64,000 nt of DNA, taken from assembly GCA_030737835.1 (NCBI GenBank), contig JAUJYN010000036.1, positions 806,001 through 870,000 on the forward strand. The letters are read 5' to 3'. Positions 11,426-21,850 of the stretch are shown here, piece after piece. The notes below the pieces were generated by a model. The model was not told the DNA's origin and made no database searches. It saw only the letters and a list, made by a program, of their open reading frames with translations. The translations under genes and the position numbers were made by a program. The DNA comes from Acorus gramineus. Lineage: Eukaryota; Streptophyta; Magnoliopsida; Acorales; Acoraceae. Position 1 is the first letter of the stretch. Each line of letters begins with the position of its first letter.

Positions 11426-11879
11426 GGACATAAAGTAGGCGCCCATGTATAGTTCCCCCTCCACTATTTATCATCTTCTCCACTCATCCCTCTCTCTCCC
11501 CTCTCTCTTTTTCCACCATTTGAGCTAGCTAGAGTGCTTGAAATAAAAAACACAAAGAAGAGAAAGGATAGGTATTGACCTGATCTATCTTCCTATGGTT
11601 TCTTTTCCAAGTTTCCTCATGTATGACCCCCTCTCATACCCTCTTTTCTCCTCTGATTTCAGCCCCTCTTGGGCTAGGTAGAGATCTTGGTGGTGGTGGC
11701 CTTGGAGGAGGTGTTTCGGTGCACGAAGAGCACCCGTTCTTCCTCTTCTTGCTTAGATGCATGTTAGGAGGGTGTTTTTGGGTATGGGTGGATGTCGGTG
11801 GTGGTGGGTGGCTGTTGGCGGCTGTTGGTGGCTGTTGGAGGCCATTGGTGGCCGTCGGGGAGGTGGTAGAGTGGCTCGG

Positions 11880-12440
11880 GTAGGCTGGCAGCGCAGGCTG
11901 GCAGGCGCAGGGAAGGGCGATGTCGGGCATGCTGGCTGGGCACGCGCGCGTGCGCGCGGGAGTGCGCTCGGGTTGTGCAGGGTGTGCAGGTGCTATGCGC
12001 TGGGCGCCGTGCGAGGGCGTGCGCCGTAGCGCTGCACAGAGGCGCAGTGCGTGCCGTGCGTGCGGGGCCGCGTGCGGGTGCTGCGCACACGGCGCTGTGC
12101 GGGGGCGTGCGAGCAGAGCGCTGCGCAGAGGCGCAGGGCGTGCTGTGCGCACGCGGAGAGGCGAGCGGGTGGTGCACGGGGGGTGCGCGCGTGGTGAGGC
12201 GTTGGGGAGCAGGGCGTGCGGGTGTGTGCGCGGGTTGCTGCGCTGGGGCGTAGTGAGGGCGCGGTGCACCCGGGGGGGGGGGGGGGGGGGCTCGGCAGAG
12301 TGTCCGGGCGTGCGGGCTGGGCTCGGTAGTGCGTCTGGGCGCGCGGGCCGGGGCTCGGCTGTGCGCCTGGGTCGGGTGGCCGTGCGTACGGCTGCCCGGG
12401 GGTTTGGGAGTGAGTCAGGGTGCTCGGACTCGCGTGCGTA
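11880..12440. repeat. CpG-dense block with a poly-G run
   Basis: GCGCGCG/GTGCGCGGG-type words, with an unbroken run of about 20 G from 12270. It corresponds in position to the other LTR GC blocks. Not coding. Confidence 0.8.
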
Positions 12441-13319
12441 CAGGCCGTATGTACGCTTGTCCGAGTGTTGGGTATTTTAATGTATTTTTGTATGTATTTG
12501 TGTATTTTACTCACCGAGTTGATTACCCTGTCTTGCAGATCTTGACGGACGGTCGCGCAACGACCCGGTTATTGGTGAGTGGGACAACCCAACCCAGTTG
12601 GGAGGCGTATATGCACTTGGGCGTATACCATCCTCCCCTGGGGTACCATAGTTGATATTAACTTGTTAATATGTAATCTATGCAAGCATGATTAGTGTGT
12701 AGAATGCATGCCACCCTAGACCTTGTATGTTAGGGACTTGCACCCTTAGGATATGTGTAAGAGCCATGCATCCTGTCACCTTGTTATCATGCTAGGAAAG
12801 CCTCGACCTATGCATGCGTCCTATTAGTTTAATTTATTAAATTAAATGCAAGCATATGTCTATTAGTGTGCCTTGGGGAATATTAAGGGGGCCTTGCGAG
12901 GTCAACATTGAGACCCGGGCTAGGGTACTCCGTGTTCCTTGTTTGGTTGTCGGGATGTCCTATATCGGGACCTCAGGTTGCCCTCCCAAGGTTTCTTTTC
13001 CTCATTATTATCTTATATATTCCCCGCATCTTGGTTATGCGCCCTGGAGGAATTCTGAAGAATCCAAGACATTAGAGTTGTTGAGATGTGTTGTCGGCGG
13101 ATCCGAGTGGATCATATGCGTATGGATAGGCTGTTCTGTTCCCTTCGTTGGATCCGTGTAGAGACTGCCCCAGTGTTAGGAAGGCCGTCCCGTGAGAGGG
13201 CTCCCATCAGTAGGCACCTCCTGATTTGGGACGGACTGTGCTGAATGTGGGAGTGGCCAAGCGGCCTACGGAGTGGAGGAGAGACTATCGGTGGACCAAG
13301 GGTGACCAACAGCCTAGTC

Positions 13320-13515
13320 AGTCCCAATATCATATGTCACCTATTGAGGGGTGAGGGTGAGGGTGTGGTGGGTCGGCGATGTAGCGACCCACTGGATTTG
13401 TGTAGTTGTGGACCAAGGATGATTAATAGCCTAGTCAGTCCCAATATCCTATGTCACCATATTGAGGGGTGAGGGTGAGGGTGTGGTGGGTCGGCGATGT
13501 AGCAACCCACTGGAT
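13320..13515 (+). repeat. LTR minisatellite, two units with G-quadruplex-like runs
   Basis: Two units each contain G tracts at loop distances 3, 3 and 6: 13348-13351, 13355-13357, 13361-13363, 13370-13372, and again within 13466-13490. This meets the usual G3+N1-7 pattern on the LTR sense strand. Confidence 0.8.
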
Positions 13516-13836
13516 TGTGTACTTCCTGCCACTTTGAGGCTTGATTATTTATTTGTGGTTAATATAAACTGTGATGCATGGGTTGTGTTGTTCACTGAGC
13601 GTGTAGCTCACCCCTCGCATAATTATTTTCTCCAGTTATCACTGAGTCGGACCAGAAGGAGGAGCTCCCTGAGAGACTTCATCAGTGGCGGAGCAGCGCC
13701 ATGTCCCGCGAGTATTAGAGGCCATCAGCATCCTTCCTTTGATTGTATGTATATATTTCCGTGCTTGGGCACCGTTTGTGTATTATTTGGATGTATGTGT
13801 GTATATTGGCTCTCACAGGACAGATGATTATATATC

Positions 13837-13868
13837 GAGTCTGTAGTATGTTTTTTAATTACAGACTC
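13837..13868 (+). other. Conserved stem near the LTR 3' end
   Basis: GAGTCTGTA (13837-13845) pairs perfectly with TACAGACTC (13860-13868) around a 14-nt loop. Related stems sit at the same place in A and B LTRs, just after GGCTCTCACAGGACAG. It may lie in the transcribed R/U5 part; that is inference. Confidence 0.65.
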
Positions 13869-14032
13869 AGTCTTTTAGCTTCCGCTATCTGTGTATATAT
13901 CATGTCAGCTTGCTTTCGTCTGTGTTGTCATTTTAGTTGTTGTTTAGAGTATTTTATTGATCTCCTGTATAGACTGCTGATATCATGTATACACTTGCCG
14001 CGTCCCGGGGACGGTCGCCCTGGGGCGTGACA

Positions 14033-14860
14033 AAACTATGGCTACGAAATTAAAGAAGAAAGGAGTGATCAAGGGTGAATCAAAGACAAGAAAAACCAAG
14101 TTTTTTTTATTTCAAACGGAGAAGAAGAAGTGTTGGAGGGAGAGGAACCATTTTTGAAAACGTGCGGGAGAGAGAGGGTCCTTTTTCAATTATAAGGGAC
14201 CCAGTCGGCCGACGGCTAGTCACGTCTAGCCGCCCCCTGTCCAATGGCTAAGTACCACTAGCCGCCATGCCCTGCCGACTAAATCCAACTAGCCGCCTCC
14301 TGCCAGCTTCTCAAACACACTTATTTTCCAAGTTTTCTAAAACAAACAGCCATGTATTGGTTTATTTCCAAGTTTTACTTGATCAAACACAACTCTCTTG
14401 AAGTTTTACCACAATTTCCAGTACCGTTCAATTCAAATTTCTTCAGTTCTAGTTCTTTCCGAATCTGTTTTTCGAATGATCCAATTCACCAAATTAAACA
14501 CACTTATTTTTTCTTTCTGTCTATGATATCCCCTGGATTTGCTGAACTACCCAAGCACGGGTACGGTAGGCACAAGGAAACTGATGCTGGGCTGCTTCAT
14601 GCACGATGGCTAAGAACCCCGTCCGAGGGTTGGATCACTCGCTTCCTTACTTTTACTCACTCTCCCACCTGGATCAGTCCTTAGATAACCATTCTAGTCA
14701 AAACCCAGCCTCTGATGACCTAAATTAACTCCCTAGATGGTATTTGGTCATGTGTCCTAAACTTCTTGAAGGTTGGGTCGGCCAAAATAAGGGTCTCTTT
14801 CCTTATCATTGATCGAAGTCTTTCTGTTTCACACAAAGACTCAGTTCGATGAGGGAAAAT
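14033..14860 (+). other. Flank upstream of a T LTR, likely 3' untranslated DNA of a T element
   Basis: No convincing gene. At 14190-14310 it holds three pairs of the T word (GGCTA.../...TAGCCGCC) that also fills the T LTRs. It ends GAGGGAAAAT immediately before the LTR, a plausible polypurine tract. Both points suggest it is the 3' end of a T element whose 3' LTR is 14861-15905. Confidence 0.5.
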
Positions 14861-15194
14861 TGTAGAAACCCTAATTTTGACCGTCCAAAGAAATTTACTT
14901 CAAGTAATATTTAAGAAACAACCACATTTGGACATCTAATAGAAAACTCCCTTAGAAACAGAAACCGGAAACCCTAAGTCCAACACTTAGACAAATCTAA
15001 GAGCCTGAACAGGGGCGGCTACTTGGTAGGAAGCTAGTTTCAACTAGCCCCCCCCCCCCTGACCGACCAAACCGCATTCCTGGATGGGACATAAAGCAAG
15101 CATGATTGCGGCCGCCCCATCTCAGCTGGTTCATCCTTAGTAATCGACCCAAGCCACCGCTTGTCAGAGAAGGGACGTATGGGAGTTTATGATG

Positions 15195-15222
15195 GGGGCG
15201 GCTACCTGAGAGTAGCCGCCCC
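15195..15222. repeat. Perfect hairpin made of the T word
   Basis: GGGGCGGCTAC pairs with GTAGCCGCCCC, 11 bp, around a 6-nt loop. Upstream of the TATA box, so in U3. Confidence 0.85.
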
Positions 15223-15362
15223 TCACTGGGCAGCTAAATACCATTAGCCGCCCCTCACCTGGACACTGTCAGAGAACAAAGATCTAAGGGGAGGTCAAAT
15301 CAAGCACCTTATTACCCATTTTGATCTATTGTCCAGTGGACATTCCCATACCCCTTTTTTAC

Positions 15363-15370
15363 TATAAATA
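15363..15370 (+). promoter_or_regulatory. TATA box of T LTR copy 1
   Basis: TATAAATA followed by a G run, about 500 bp into the LTR. The same ACTATAAATAGGGG context is at 31336-31343, and a minus-strand equivalent is in the T' LTR. Transcription would start some 30 bp downstream. Confidence 0.7.
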
Positions 15371-15905
15371 GGGGGGCAACCAATTCATATCCATATCAAT
15401 CAATTCATTCCCAAGCAATCAATACCCATCAATAACCCCCCAACAACCCACATTCCCAATCATCAAACCCTTCCCCACTTCAAAACCCTTGAGAGAGAAA
15501 GTGAGAGAGAAACCCATTTCCTACATAAATTCATTCTCCAAATCCACTCTCCAAAACCCAGGTTAAACCCAGTTTAACCTCTGCCAAAACCAAAACCAAA
15601 CCCAAACCCTACCCAGGTTCTGCCCAAATTGAACCAGACACCAGGCGGCTACCCACAACTAGCCACCAACAACCAGGCGGCTACCCACAACTGGCCGCCC
15701 CCCACCAGGCGGCTAAATCCAACTAGCCGGCCCTTCCCTAGCCCACCTCAAGTCCCAATTCTCCTCTAGTGAGTTTCCCAAAGCAGAAAAGGATCCCTGT
15801 CTTCACCTCTGTGTACGGCATTTCTGTTTCTCAGAGCGGAGACCCCACAAACTCCCCACAAAGGCGATCAAATCCACCCCTTTTTCTTGTTTTTTTAGAA
15901 AAGAA

Positions 15906-16145
15906 GGTGGCGATCACAACAACCCCTGAATCCTCCTGAGGACCCGTCGGCTGCCTCAGCCAGGAACGAACAACCAACCCACCACCCCTTCTGAGAGACG
16001 ATCCGACTAAGTCTGCCAAGGTGCAGCTCTCTAGACCCGACCCTCCAAAGAAACCCCCACACACGCACAACCACCGGAGGAGCCGAGAAGGAAGGGAAGG
16101 AACCCCTTTCATCCTCTTTTCCTTTTCCAGAAATCCGATACCGAC
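15906..16145 (+). other. Primer site and untranslated leader of T element
   Basis: TGGCGATCAC at 15908-15917 is placed like a tRNA primer site, two bases after the LTR end; I cannot name the tRNA. The leader that follows (CCTGAATCC, TGAGGACCCGTCGG, GAGAGACGATCCGAC) is conserved with 31836-32104, up to GAAATCCGATA. Confidence 0.65.
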
Positions 16146-16936
16146 AATGAGTAGAAGTAGTGTATGTTTTTTGTGGATTTCTAAGGAAGGATATGTACAT
16201 AGTAGAGATAGATCGATCACGGTGGTTTTTTTTTTTTTTTTTGCATATATGTGAGTATGGTATATGGGTTTTAAAGGAAGGACAATTTTCATATGTATTT
16301 ATTTACTTTTACTACAAGATAGGCATGGTGGAAAAAGAAATGTAAGCGTAATATAGAAGATTTGGTGAAATAGCCTAGCATAGTATGGTTGCATGTTATA
16401 TCACGGTGGGATTGCACGTATATGGTGTAAGGGGATAACCTTTACATGTTTTTAATCATGGTGGGGGTAAGAGGGAATAGGTATGCATGCATGCATGAGT
16501 CATAGGGTCTCTTTTCCTTTTAGGAGTTAATCGTGGTGAGTTTATATATGCATGAGCATGGCATGTGTGTTTTTAGGGGAGGGACAACTTTTTATGTGCT
16601 TTTGTCATGGCAAGTATGTTATGAAAGGGGCATGTAATATGATAGATGATAGAATGGCAATAAAAGAAAGTATGTAAGCATACGATAGAGATGACCACAG
16701 TGGGATAAAGGGAAAGGTAAATATGCGATCATGCGAAAGAAGCCTCATAATGAAGGAGTTTTGAATTTTCTTGTAGGCTCATATACTTCATGCTTTTACT
16801 TGATTTTGTATGTGGGAATTTTTACTAAGCATGGTTTAGAATGAAAAATTCTTTTTGTTTGGATTTAGAATTCGTACCTCTCGAATATTGTCCTGTTAGA
16901 CTACCCCCCCCCCCCTCGTTTTCTTTATCTTTTCAG
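16146..16936 (+). other. AT-rich intron-like DNA before the PMD exon, with repeated ATCACGGTGG words
   Basis: No gene. It ends with a long pyrimidine tract and TTTTCAG, a strong 3' splice site, just before the PMD reading frame. Variants of ATCACGGTGG recur near 16216, 16400, 16456, 16531, 16606 and 16690. The same word is in 10063-10298 and at the end of the T leader at 32087-32099. A GTATGT at about 16160 could be a donor. Confidence 0.5.
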
Positions 16937-17093
16937 TGGCCGAATCGTATTCGAGCCTTGTGGCATGGAACGAAGAGGTGGTACTCCGCCTTGGGGCAAG
17001 GGGAGAGGGACTTGGTGGACAGAGCGGGCTTTCGCTCCTTTTTCTTGATCAAGCCCTTCCATGTTCATCGTTCGTATCTCGAGGCGTTAGCGG
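16937..17093 (+). pseudogene. Plant mobile domain (PMD) exon, 5' part, interrupted by a solo LTR
   Basis: Starts at the acceptor TTTTCAG|TGG in phase 0. The peptide contains RALWHGTKRWYSALG, VDRAGFRSFFLIKPF and YLEALA, the N-terminal part of a plant mobile domain (the GF..FL.I followed by the L..LAERW pattern). PMD is found in host proteins such as MAIN/MAIL1 and in plant transposons and retrotransposons. The frame breaks in the middle of the conserved LAERW where the B2 LTR begins. See 20806-21092 for the rest. Confidence 0.72.
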
Positions 17094-17633
17094 TGTCACG
17101 CCCCAGGGCGGCCGTCCTCGAGACGTGGCAATAATGAAATATCAGCTATCAAGTACAAGAGATCAATAATGACTCCAATAAACAATACACAAGCTGGCAA
17201 ACCAATGATAACTGATAACTCAACTGAAAAGTGGAAGCATAAGATATAAACAATGTCTGTAAACCAAAAATATTATTACAGACTCGAATACACAATCACT
17301 GTCCTGTGAGAGCCAAGTCTAGTCCAAATAAAATACAACCTGTGCCACATGCACGATTTACAATACATAAAATGACTCTAGGACTGCTGACAGCCTCGCA
17401 CTCGCCACCCGTTGGACAGAACGCTCCACGCACATAAGACCACGCCACAAGGAAGCTCCAGCTCCACACCCAACACTGCCCCTGAAAAGAAATAGTATGC
17501 AAGGGGTGAGCTACAAGCTCAGTGAGTGGCTGGAAACCAATCACCATTACAACAGTTCAATGTTAAGGCAATTTCCTTTCAAGGAAAACATGGGTAGAAA
17601 CCCAATGGATAACAAGGTCACGCAGCGGCGCAA

Positions 17634-17870
17634 CCAACCTCACCCTCACCCTCACTCTCGGAGGAAGACTCTTGGGACTTTTGGGGAGAGACCATACCGT
17701 TGGTCGAAGAGATGCAGAATTACTGGTCCACACAACACTACTGGATCACCAACCTCACCCTCACCCTCACTCTCGGAGGGAGACTCTTGGGACTCTTGGG
17801 GAGAGACCATACCGTTGGTCGAAGAGACCCAGAATTACTGGTCTACACAACACTACTGGATCATCTACAT
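17634..17870 (-). repeat. Two tandem units of about 115 bp in the B2 LTR
   Basis: Each unit starts CCAACCTCACCCTCACCCTC, then GGAGAGACCATACCGTTGGTCG and ACACTACTGGATCA. Equivalent pairs are in the B2 LTRs at 32105 and 40436, so the duplication is older than these insertions. Confidence 0.85.
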
Positions 17871-19579
17871 CGAGATAACTACCCAACGATGTCTTTGAAC
17901 ATCGATACGCAACCGGACCCAACAACTATGGGAACGGACGAACAATGAATGGGTCACGCGGCGACGTGTCTTCACCTCATCCTCACCCTCACCCTTTAGA
18001 GGTGACATAGGACTTTTGGAGAGATTAGACTCCTCTACACCCTTGGTCCACCGGTAGCCCTTTCCCCGGGTAGTCTCTACCTGGTATACTCCCACGATCA
18101 GTACGCTCCCGAACGCATCGGTAGTACCTACGGATGGGAGCCCTCTGTCAGGATAGCTTTTCCAATGCCGGGAGTCCCTACACGGATCCAACGAAAGGGA
18201 GAACGATTCCACGCTCGCAATATCATTCGTTAGCCCTCTCCCGGGTAGCCTCTACCTGGTATACCCCCATGATTAGTACATCTTGCCGCATGCATTGATA
18301 GTACCTACAGGTGGGGGCCCTCTGTCAGGACAGCTACAACCCAGGTCGCTTCAACACAGACGACATTGGGAGGAAACACTCCATGTTCCAAAGAGAACCC
18401 AATGGAAAAACAACTACTCCCGATAATCACATATCGATGATATCGAATACTATTGTACTCCCACACGGTTGCGTCGCTCGGACACAAGGGGGTTGCCTCT
18501 GCTCTCACGCAGAAATAATCCCAAGGCACATAACCCAACAGGCGGTTCATATACACGCCTAGCACAGGTAGGCCTAGCTTAATGCCACAACTACCGGCTT
18601 AAGAAAACCGAAAAGAGAATGAATTCTCCTGAATTTCAAACGAGTGCATCGCTCGGACGCACGGGGGCGATTACATCGCTAGCGCTCTAACTAATAAGGT
18701 ACAACCCGACAACGGGTCATACCCACGCCTATTTCAGATAGGCCTAATCAGTTTTAACCTGCGCATATATATCCAGGAGAATTATATCTTAGTTATGTAC
18801 ATGAACTACATGCACGATAACCTATCAAATAATTATAGGGATACTCCCTAACATGGATTTACATCATAAACAATAAATCATACAACATGCATACATGTCC
18901 ATTAATCACATAAGCACCCAAGGCATAACTTAAGCATGCGTTGGATATCACCAACTTAAAAGGGAAGGGTCAAGCGCGATCTCGCGCACTAATAGGTGCA
19001 TGCCAATATTCCAAACGAACCCGAGTCGAGTAGGAAATCGCCTCTACTTACTCAGTTCGTGCAGAGGGAGAGGGTGAGAGAGAGATCATCATCTCTTGAA
19101 GTTGGTCATAGCTTTGCCCCATTAGCATGGGCGCAACAACTACACCACGCCCTCGAGTCTTATCGCAAGGGAATATTAGGCAGGTGCCCGTTATTAACCT
19201 AGACTTAATCATGTTGGATATTCCAATTAATATGGTGGGAGTAGTATTACAATACTACCTAAGGCATGCCATATTCTATACATCATACACGGATACAATA
19301 CATGCAATATAAGCCTAGCATGCAAGATATCTAACATATTATAGTTTAAGCATGGCCATACTACTTATCTACACAAGTAGTATAGATAGGGTGCCTCATC
19401 GATGCGCGACGCACGACTACGCGCGTCGAGCGCATCTCGAGGGGTTGGATCAAACCACTCACTGCAACCCGGGACCTCGCGCATCCCTTCCGATGAGATC
19501 TGCAAGGTAGGGGCATCAAATTTGGTGAGTAACATCATATTATAACACTTAGAAATTACCAGAAATATCAAAGACTTAG

Positions 19580-19905
19580 ACATGCACGCATACGGGATCG
19601 CACGCATGCGAGAACGCATGCCCAAATGCCCCAGCACCTCCCCGAGCCCCTTGGCAGCCTCGCGCGTGCCTCTGCACACGCACGCACTCGTGCGCGCGCA
19701 CTTGCGCCCTGCTGCATGCCCAGGCATGCCCAGACACGCTGCCCCGCGCGCGCGCACGCTCGCGCGCACCCTCGCGCACTCGCGTGCACGACCCGTGAGC
19801 AATGCGTGCGCTACCAGCGTCCACCCGAACACGTGCGCTCGCTCCGTACGCACCCACGCACACGCGCACGCGCCCGCCTGCGCCCCTCTACGCGCGCGTC
19901 CCCAG
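19580..19905. repeat. CpG-dense block in the B2 LTR
   Basis: Irregular GCGCGCGCAC and GCACGC words of about 325 bp, at the same position as the block at 34630-35010 and 42960-43320. Not coding. Confidence 0.8.
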
Positions 19906-20800
19906 CACCCTTTAACCCCTTTTAACCCCTCCCCCACACTCCTCACTCACCCTAAACAAACTACCTAGCATGCATGACTTCCCAACAACCCCTAAAGCCA
20001 TGAAAAACCAAAGAAAAGAAGGGGAAGAGCTCACCAAGGGAGGGGGAATGAAAGGGGGAGATTCGGGGGCCCTCGATGCACCCGCGACCACCTCAACCAC
20101 CACCACCACTACCACCACCTCCACAGCCTCTCCTCAGCCTTCTTTGGCTGAAAAACAGGGGGGGGGAAGACATGAGAGGGAGCTTGAGAGAGGAGAAACC
20201 ACAACAACAACAACACATACACAAAACTCACCTTCTTGTGCTTCCTTCTTCACCTTCTCCTTCATTTGCTTCTTCCTCCTCCTTCTCCACACACAAAGAG
20301 GGGAAAAAAAAGAGACCAAGAGAGGGAGAGAAGGTGTTCCACGAAATGGGAAAGAGGGGGAGAGAGAGAGAGGGCAAAAATGTCATATTCATGTCCAAAT
20401 AGTGCCTAGGGGTGACCATAAGGGGGTGGTGAGGTTAGGGTTAGGCTCACCCTCACTCAACCACTTATTTTTGCTTTATTGGGAAGCGTGCAGAGAAGCA
20501 CCACACACTCAAAAATATCTCACCCCCCGAAACCCAGTAACGGCCAAACCCGGATGCGATTCGGAACTGTATATTTTTCAAAACATTACCGGAATTCGAT
20601 GAAATTTTTATGGGTAGTACAAAACGGTACCAGGACCCATAATATGCAGTTAGATTTCCAATCAGAGTACTCCAACTCCCGCAGGTAGCTAAAAGCCAAA
20701 ATTTTAGCGACTCCGATCGAAAAAAAAACAAAAAGGCCCTGAATGACCCAGATGTGACCAAGGCTTAACCGAAATGGCTCCAAATGACACAAGCATAACA

Positions 20801-21092
20801 GGCGGAGCGGTGGGACCCAGAGAGTTGCACGTTCATCCTCCCTACTAGCGCGGTGATGCCAACTCTCGAGGATGTTGAGCGGATCACGGGCCTCCCAGCT
20901 TTGGGCGAGGCGGTGATAGTGGCTACCAGTCCCGACTACAAGGCGTTGTTTCGAGAGTTGATCGGTGAGTGGGAGTTCGTGGAGCGAGAGAGGACGTTGA
21001 ACCGGATCCCTCTTGGACAGCTTTCGAGGCAGTACGGCTTTGGTTCCTTCATGCGCCTGTCGATGTGGATTTTTAGACAATTAAAGTCGTGA
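20801..21092 (+). pseudogene. PMD exon, 3' part, after the solo LTR
   Basis: The first five bases are the second copy of the target duplication. From 20806 the frame continues exactly from 17093, giving AERWDPESCTFILPTS and then MPTLEDVERITGLPALGE, the most typical PMD motif (W.pe..tF.lp....TLEDV..l.GLP). Homology fades at about MRLSMWIF, and a stop follows at 21090-21092, so only the N-terminal part of the domain remains. Identity as PMD is firm; whether it came from a host gene or a Tat-lineage extra ORF is open. Confidence 0.78.
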
Positions 21093-21203
21093 TCCAGTTC
21101 GCTAGACTTGGATCCAGTCCGTGTGCGACGTACCGAATCACCGTTTGAGAGATAATTCAAGTTCGCTCGACTGCTTACTGGGATTTAATTTGTGATCGCC
21201 ACT
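21093..21203 (-). other. Short junction and primer site of the T' element
   Basis: On the minus strand TGGCGATCAC (21201-21192) lies two bases from the T' LTR end, identical to the T primer-like site at 15908. About 100 bp of leader-like sequence then meets the truncated PMD exon. Confidence 0.55.
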
Positions 21204-21429
21204 TGCTTTTATTCAAAAGCAAGAAAAAAAGAAATGATCACCTCACTGGGAGAAATAATGGATTCTCTTCTTAAGGATCACGGCCGGCCGTGCCTCAAGG
21301 TGACATGAAGTTCGTGGTTAGCCCTGTATGAAACCCGGAGAAATGAGAACCGAAAAAATATTTTCTTGAATGAACTAAAAAAAACACAAAGAAGATTAAG
21401 GTTAAAATTTTAAGCAAGGGTATATACTT

Positions 21430-21850
21430 GACGGCACCTACAAGATCCGTTGATGAGAAGACAGAAAATTTTTGCCAAAAAATGATGGGAATTTAAGAGT
21501 GGACAACCCCCGACGGCAACAATAGCATTCGTTGGAAAGAAGAGAGATTTTTTTAAAAAAAATGATGGGAGGTTAAGAGTGATTCAGTGAAAATAGATTT
21601 TTAAAACTAAAAGAAATCCGACGACAGCTGTAAAATCCGTCGGGAAGAAGAAAGATTTGATAAAAGAATGATGGGTGGTTAACAGTGATTCAGTGAAAAT
21701 AGGTTTTGAAAACTAAGGGAAATTTGACGGCAACAGCAGAATCCGTCGGGGGAACAAAGAATTAAGAAACAGTGATTTGAAAAAGGGGTAGTCAGTGAAA
21801 ATAAGGAAAAGAAATGAGGATACCTCGACGGCACCAGCAGGGTCCTATGG
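21430..21850. repeat. Array of GACGGC/CCGTCGG words spaced 80-110 bp
   Basis: Five occurrences at about 21432, 21512, 21618, 21727 and 21826, each of the form GACGGCANC..A..ATCCGTCGG with variations, inside sequence that repeats loosely (AAAATGATGGGNGGTTAA...AGTGATTCAGTGAAAATAG). Confidence 0.75.

Larger units (their letters stand above)
10992..14032 (+). mobile_element. Solo LTR, A chromovirus, with 5-bp target duplication AAACT
   Basis: It starts TGTTATGTATATGTGTCAC and ends GGGGCGTGACA, 3041 bp. AAACT occurs at 10987-10991 and again at 14033-14037, so this is a complete insertion with no interior: the product of LTR-LTR recombination. Inside are a GT-repeat near 11395-11425, a CpG-dense block, two minisatellite units and a terminal hairpin. 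Confidence 0.95.
14861..15905 (+). mobile_element. T-family (Tat-lineage) LTR, copy 1
   Basis: It starts TGTAGAAACCCTAATTTTGACC and runs 1045 bp to AAGAA, where copy 2 has AAGCA, two bases before a TGGCGATCAC primer-like site. It has a TATA box, and several GGCGGCTA...TAGCCGCC hairpins. Copy 2 (30795-31835) is 1041 bp and clearly homologous. The Tat assignment comes from the gag and protease attached to copy 2. Confidence 0.85.
17094..20800 (-). mobile_element. Solo LTR, B2 chromovirus, in a PMD exon
   Basis: It runs from TGTCACGCC to AAGCATAACA, 3707 bp, flanked by AGCGG (17089-17093) and GGCGG (20801-20805), a target duplication with one mismatch. There is no interior. It contains a 115-bp tandem duplication and a CpG-dense block. 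Confidence 0.93.

Noticed and set aside
15831-16292. Minus-strand ORF of 153 codons across the T LTR end and leader
   Set aside because: It crosses the LTR boundary and primer site and has no domain. The similar frame in copy 2 is shorter and diverged.
20430-20460. GGTTAGGGTTAGG, possible interstitial telomere
   Set aside because: Only two units, present at the same place in all B2 LTRs, so it is LTR text.
20853-21092. Independent small gene starting at ATG 20853
   Set aside because: The conserved PMD sequence begins upstream of this ATG and joins the part before the solo LTR in frame, so the ATG is internal.
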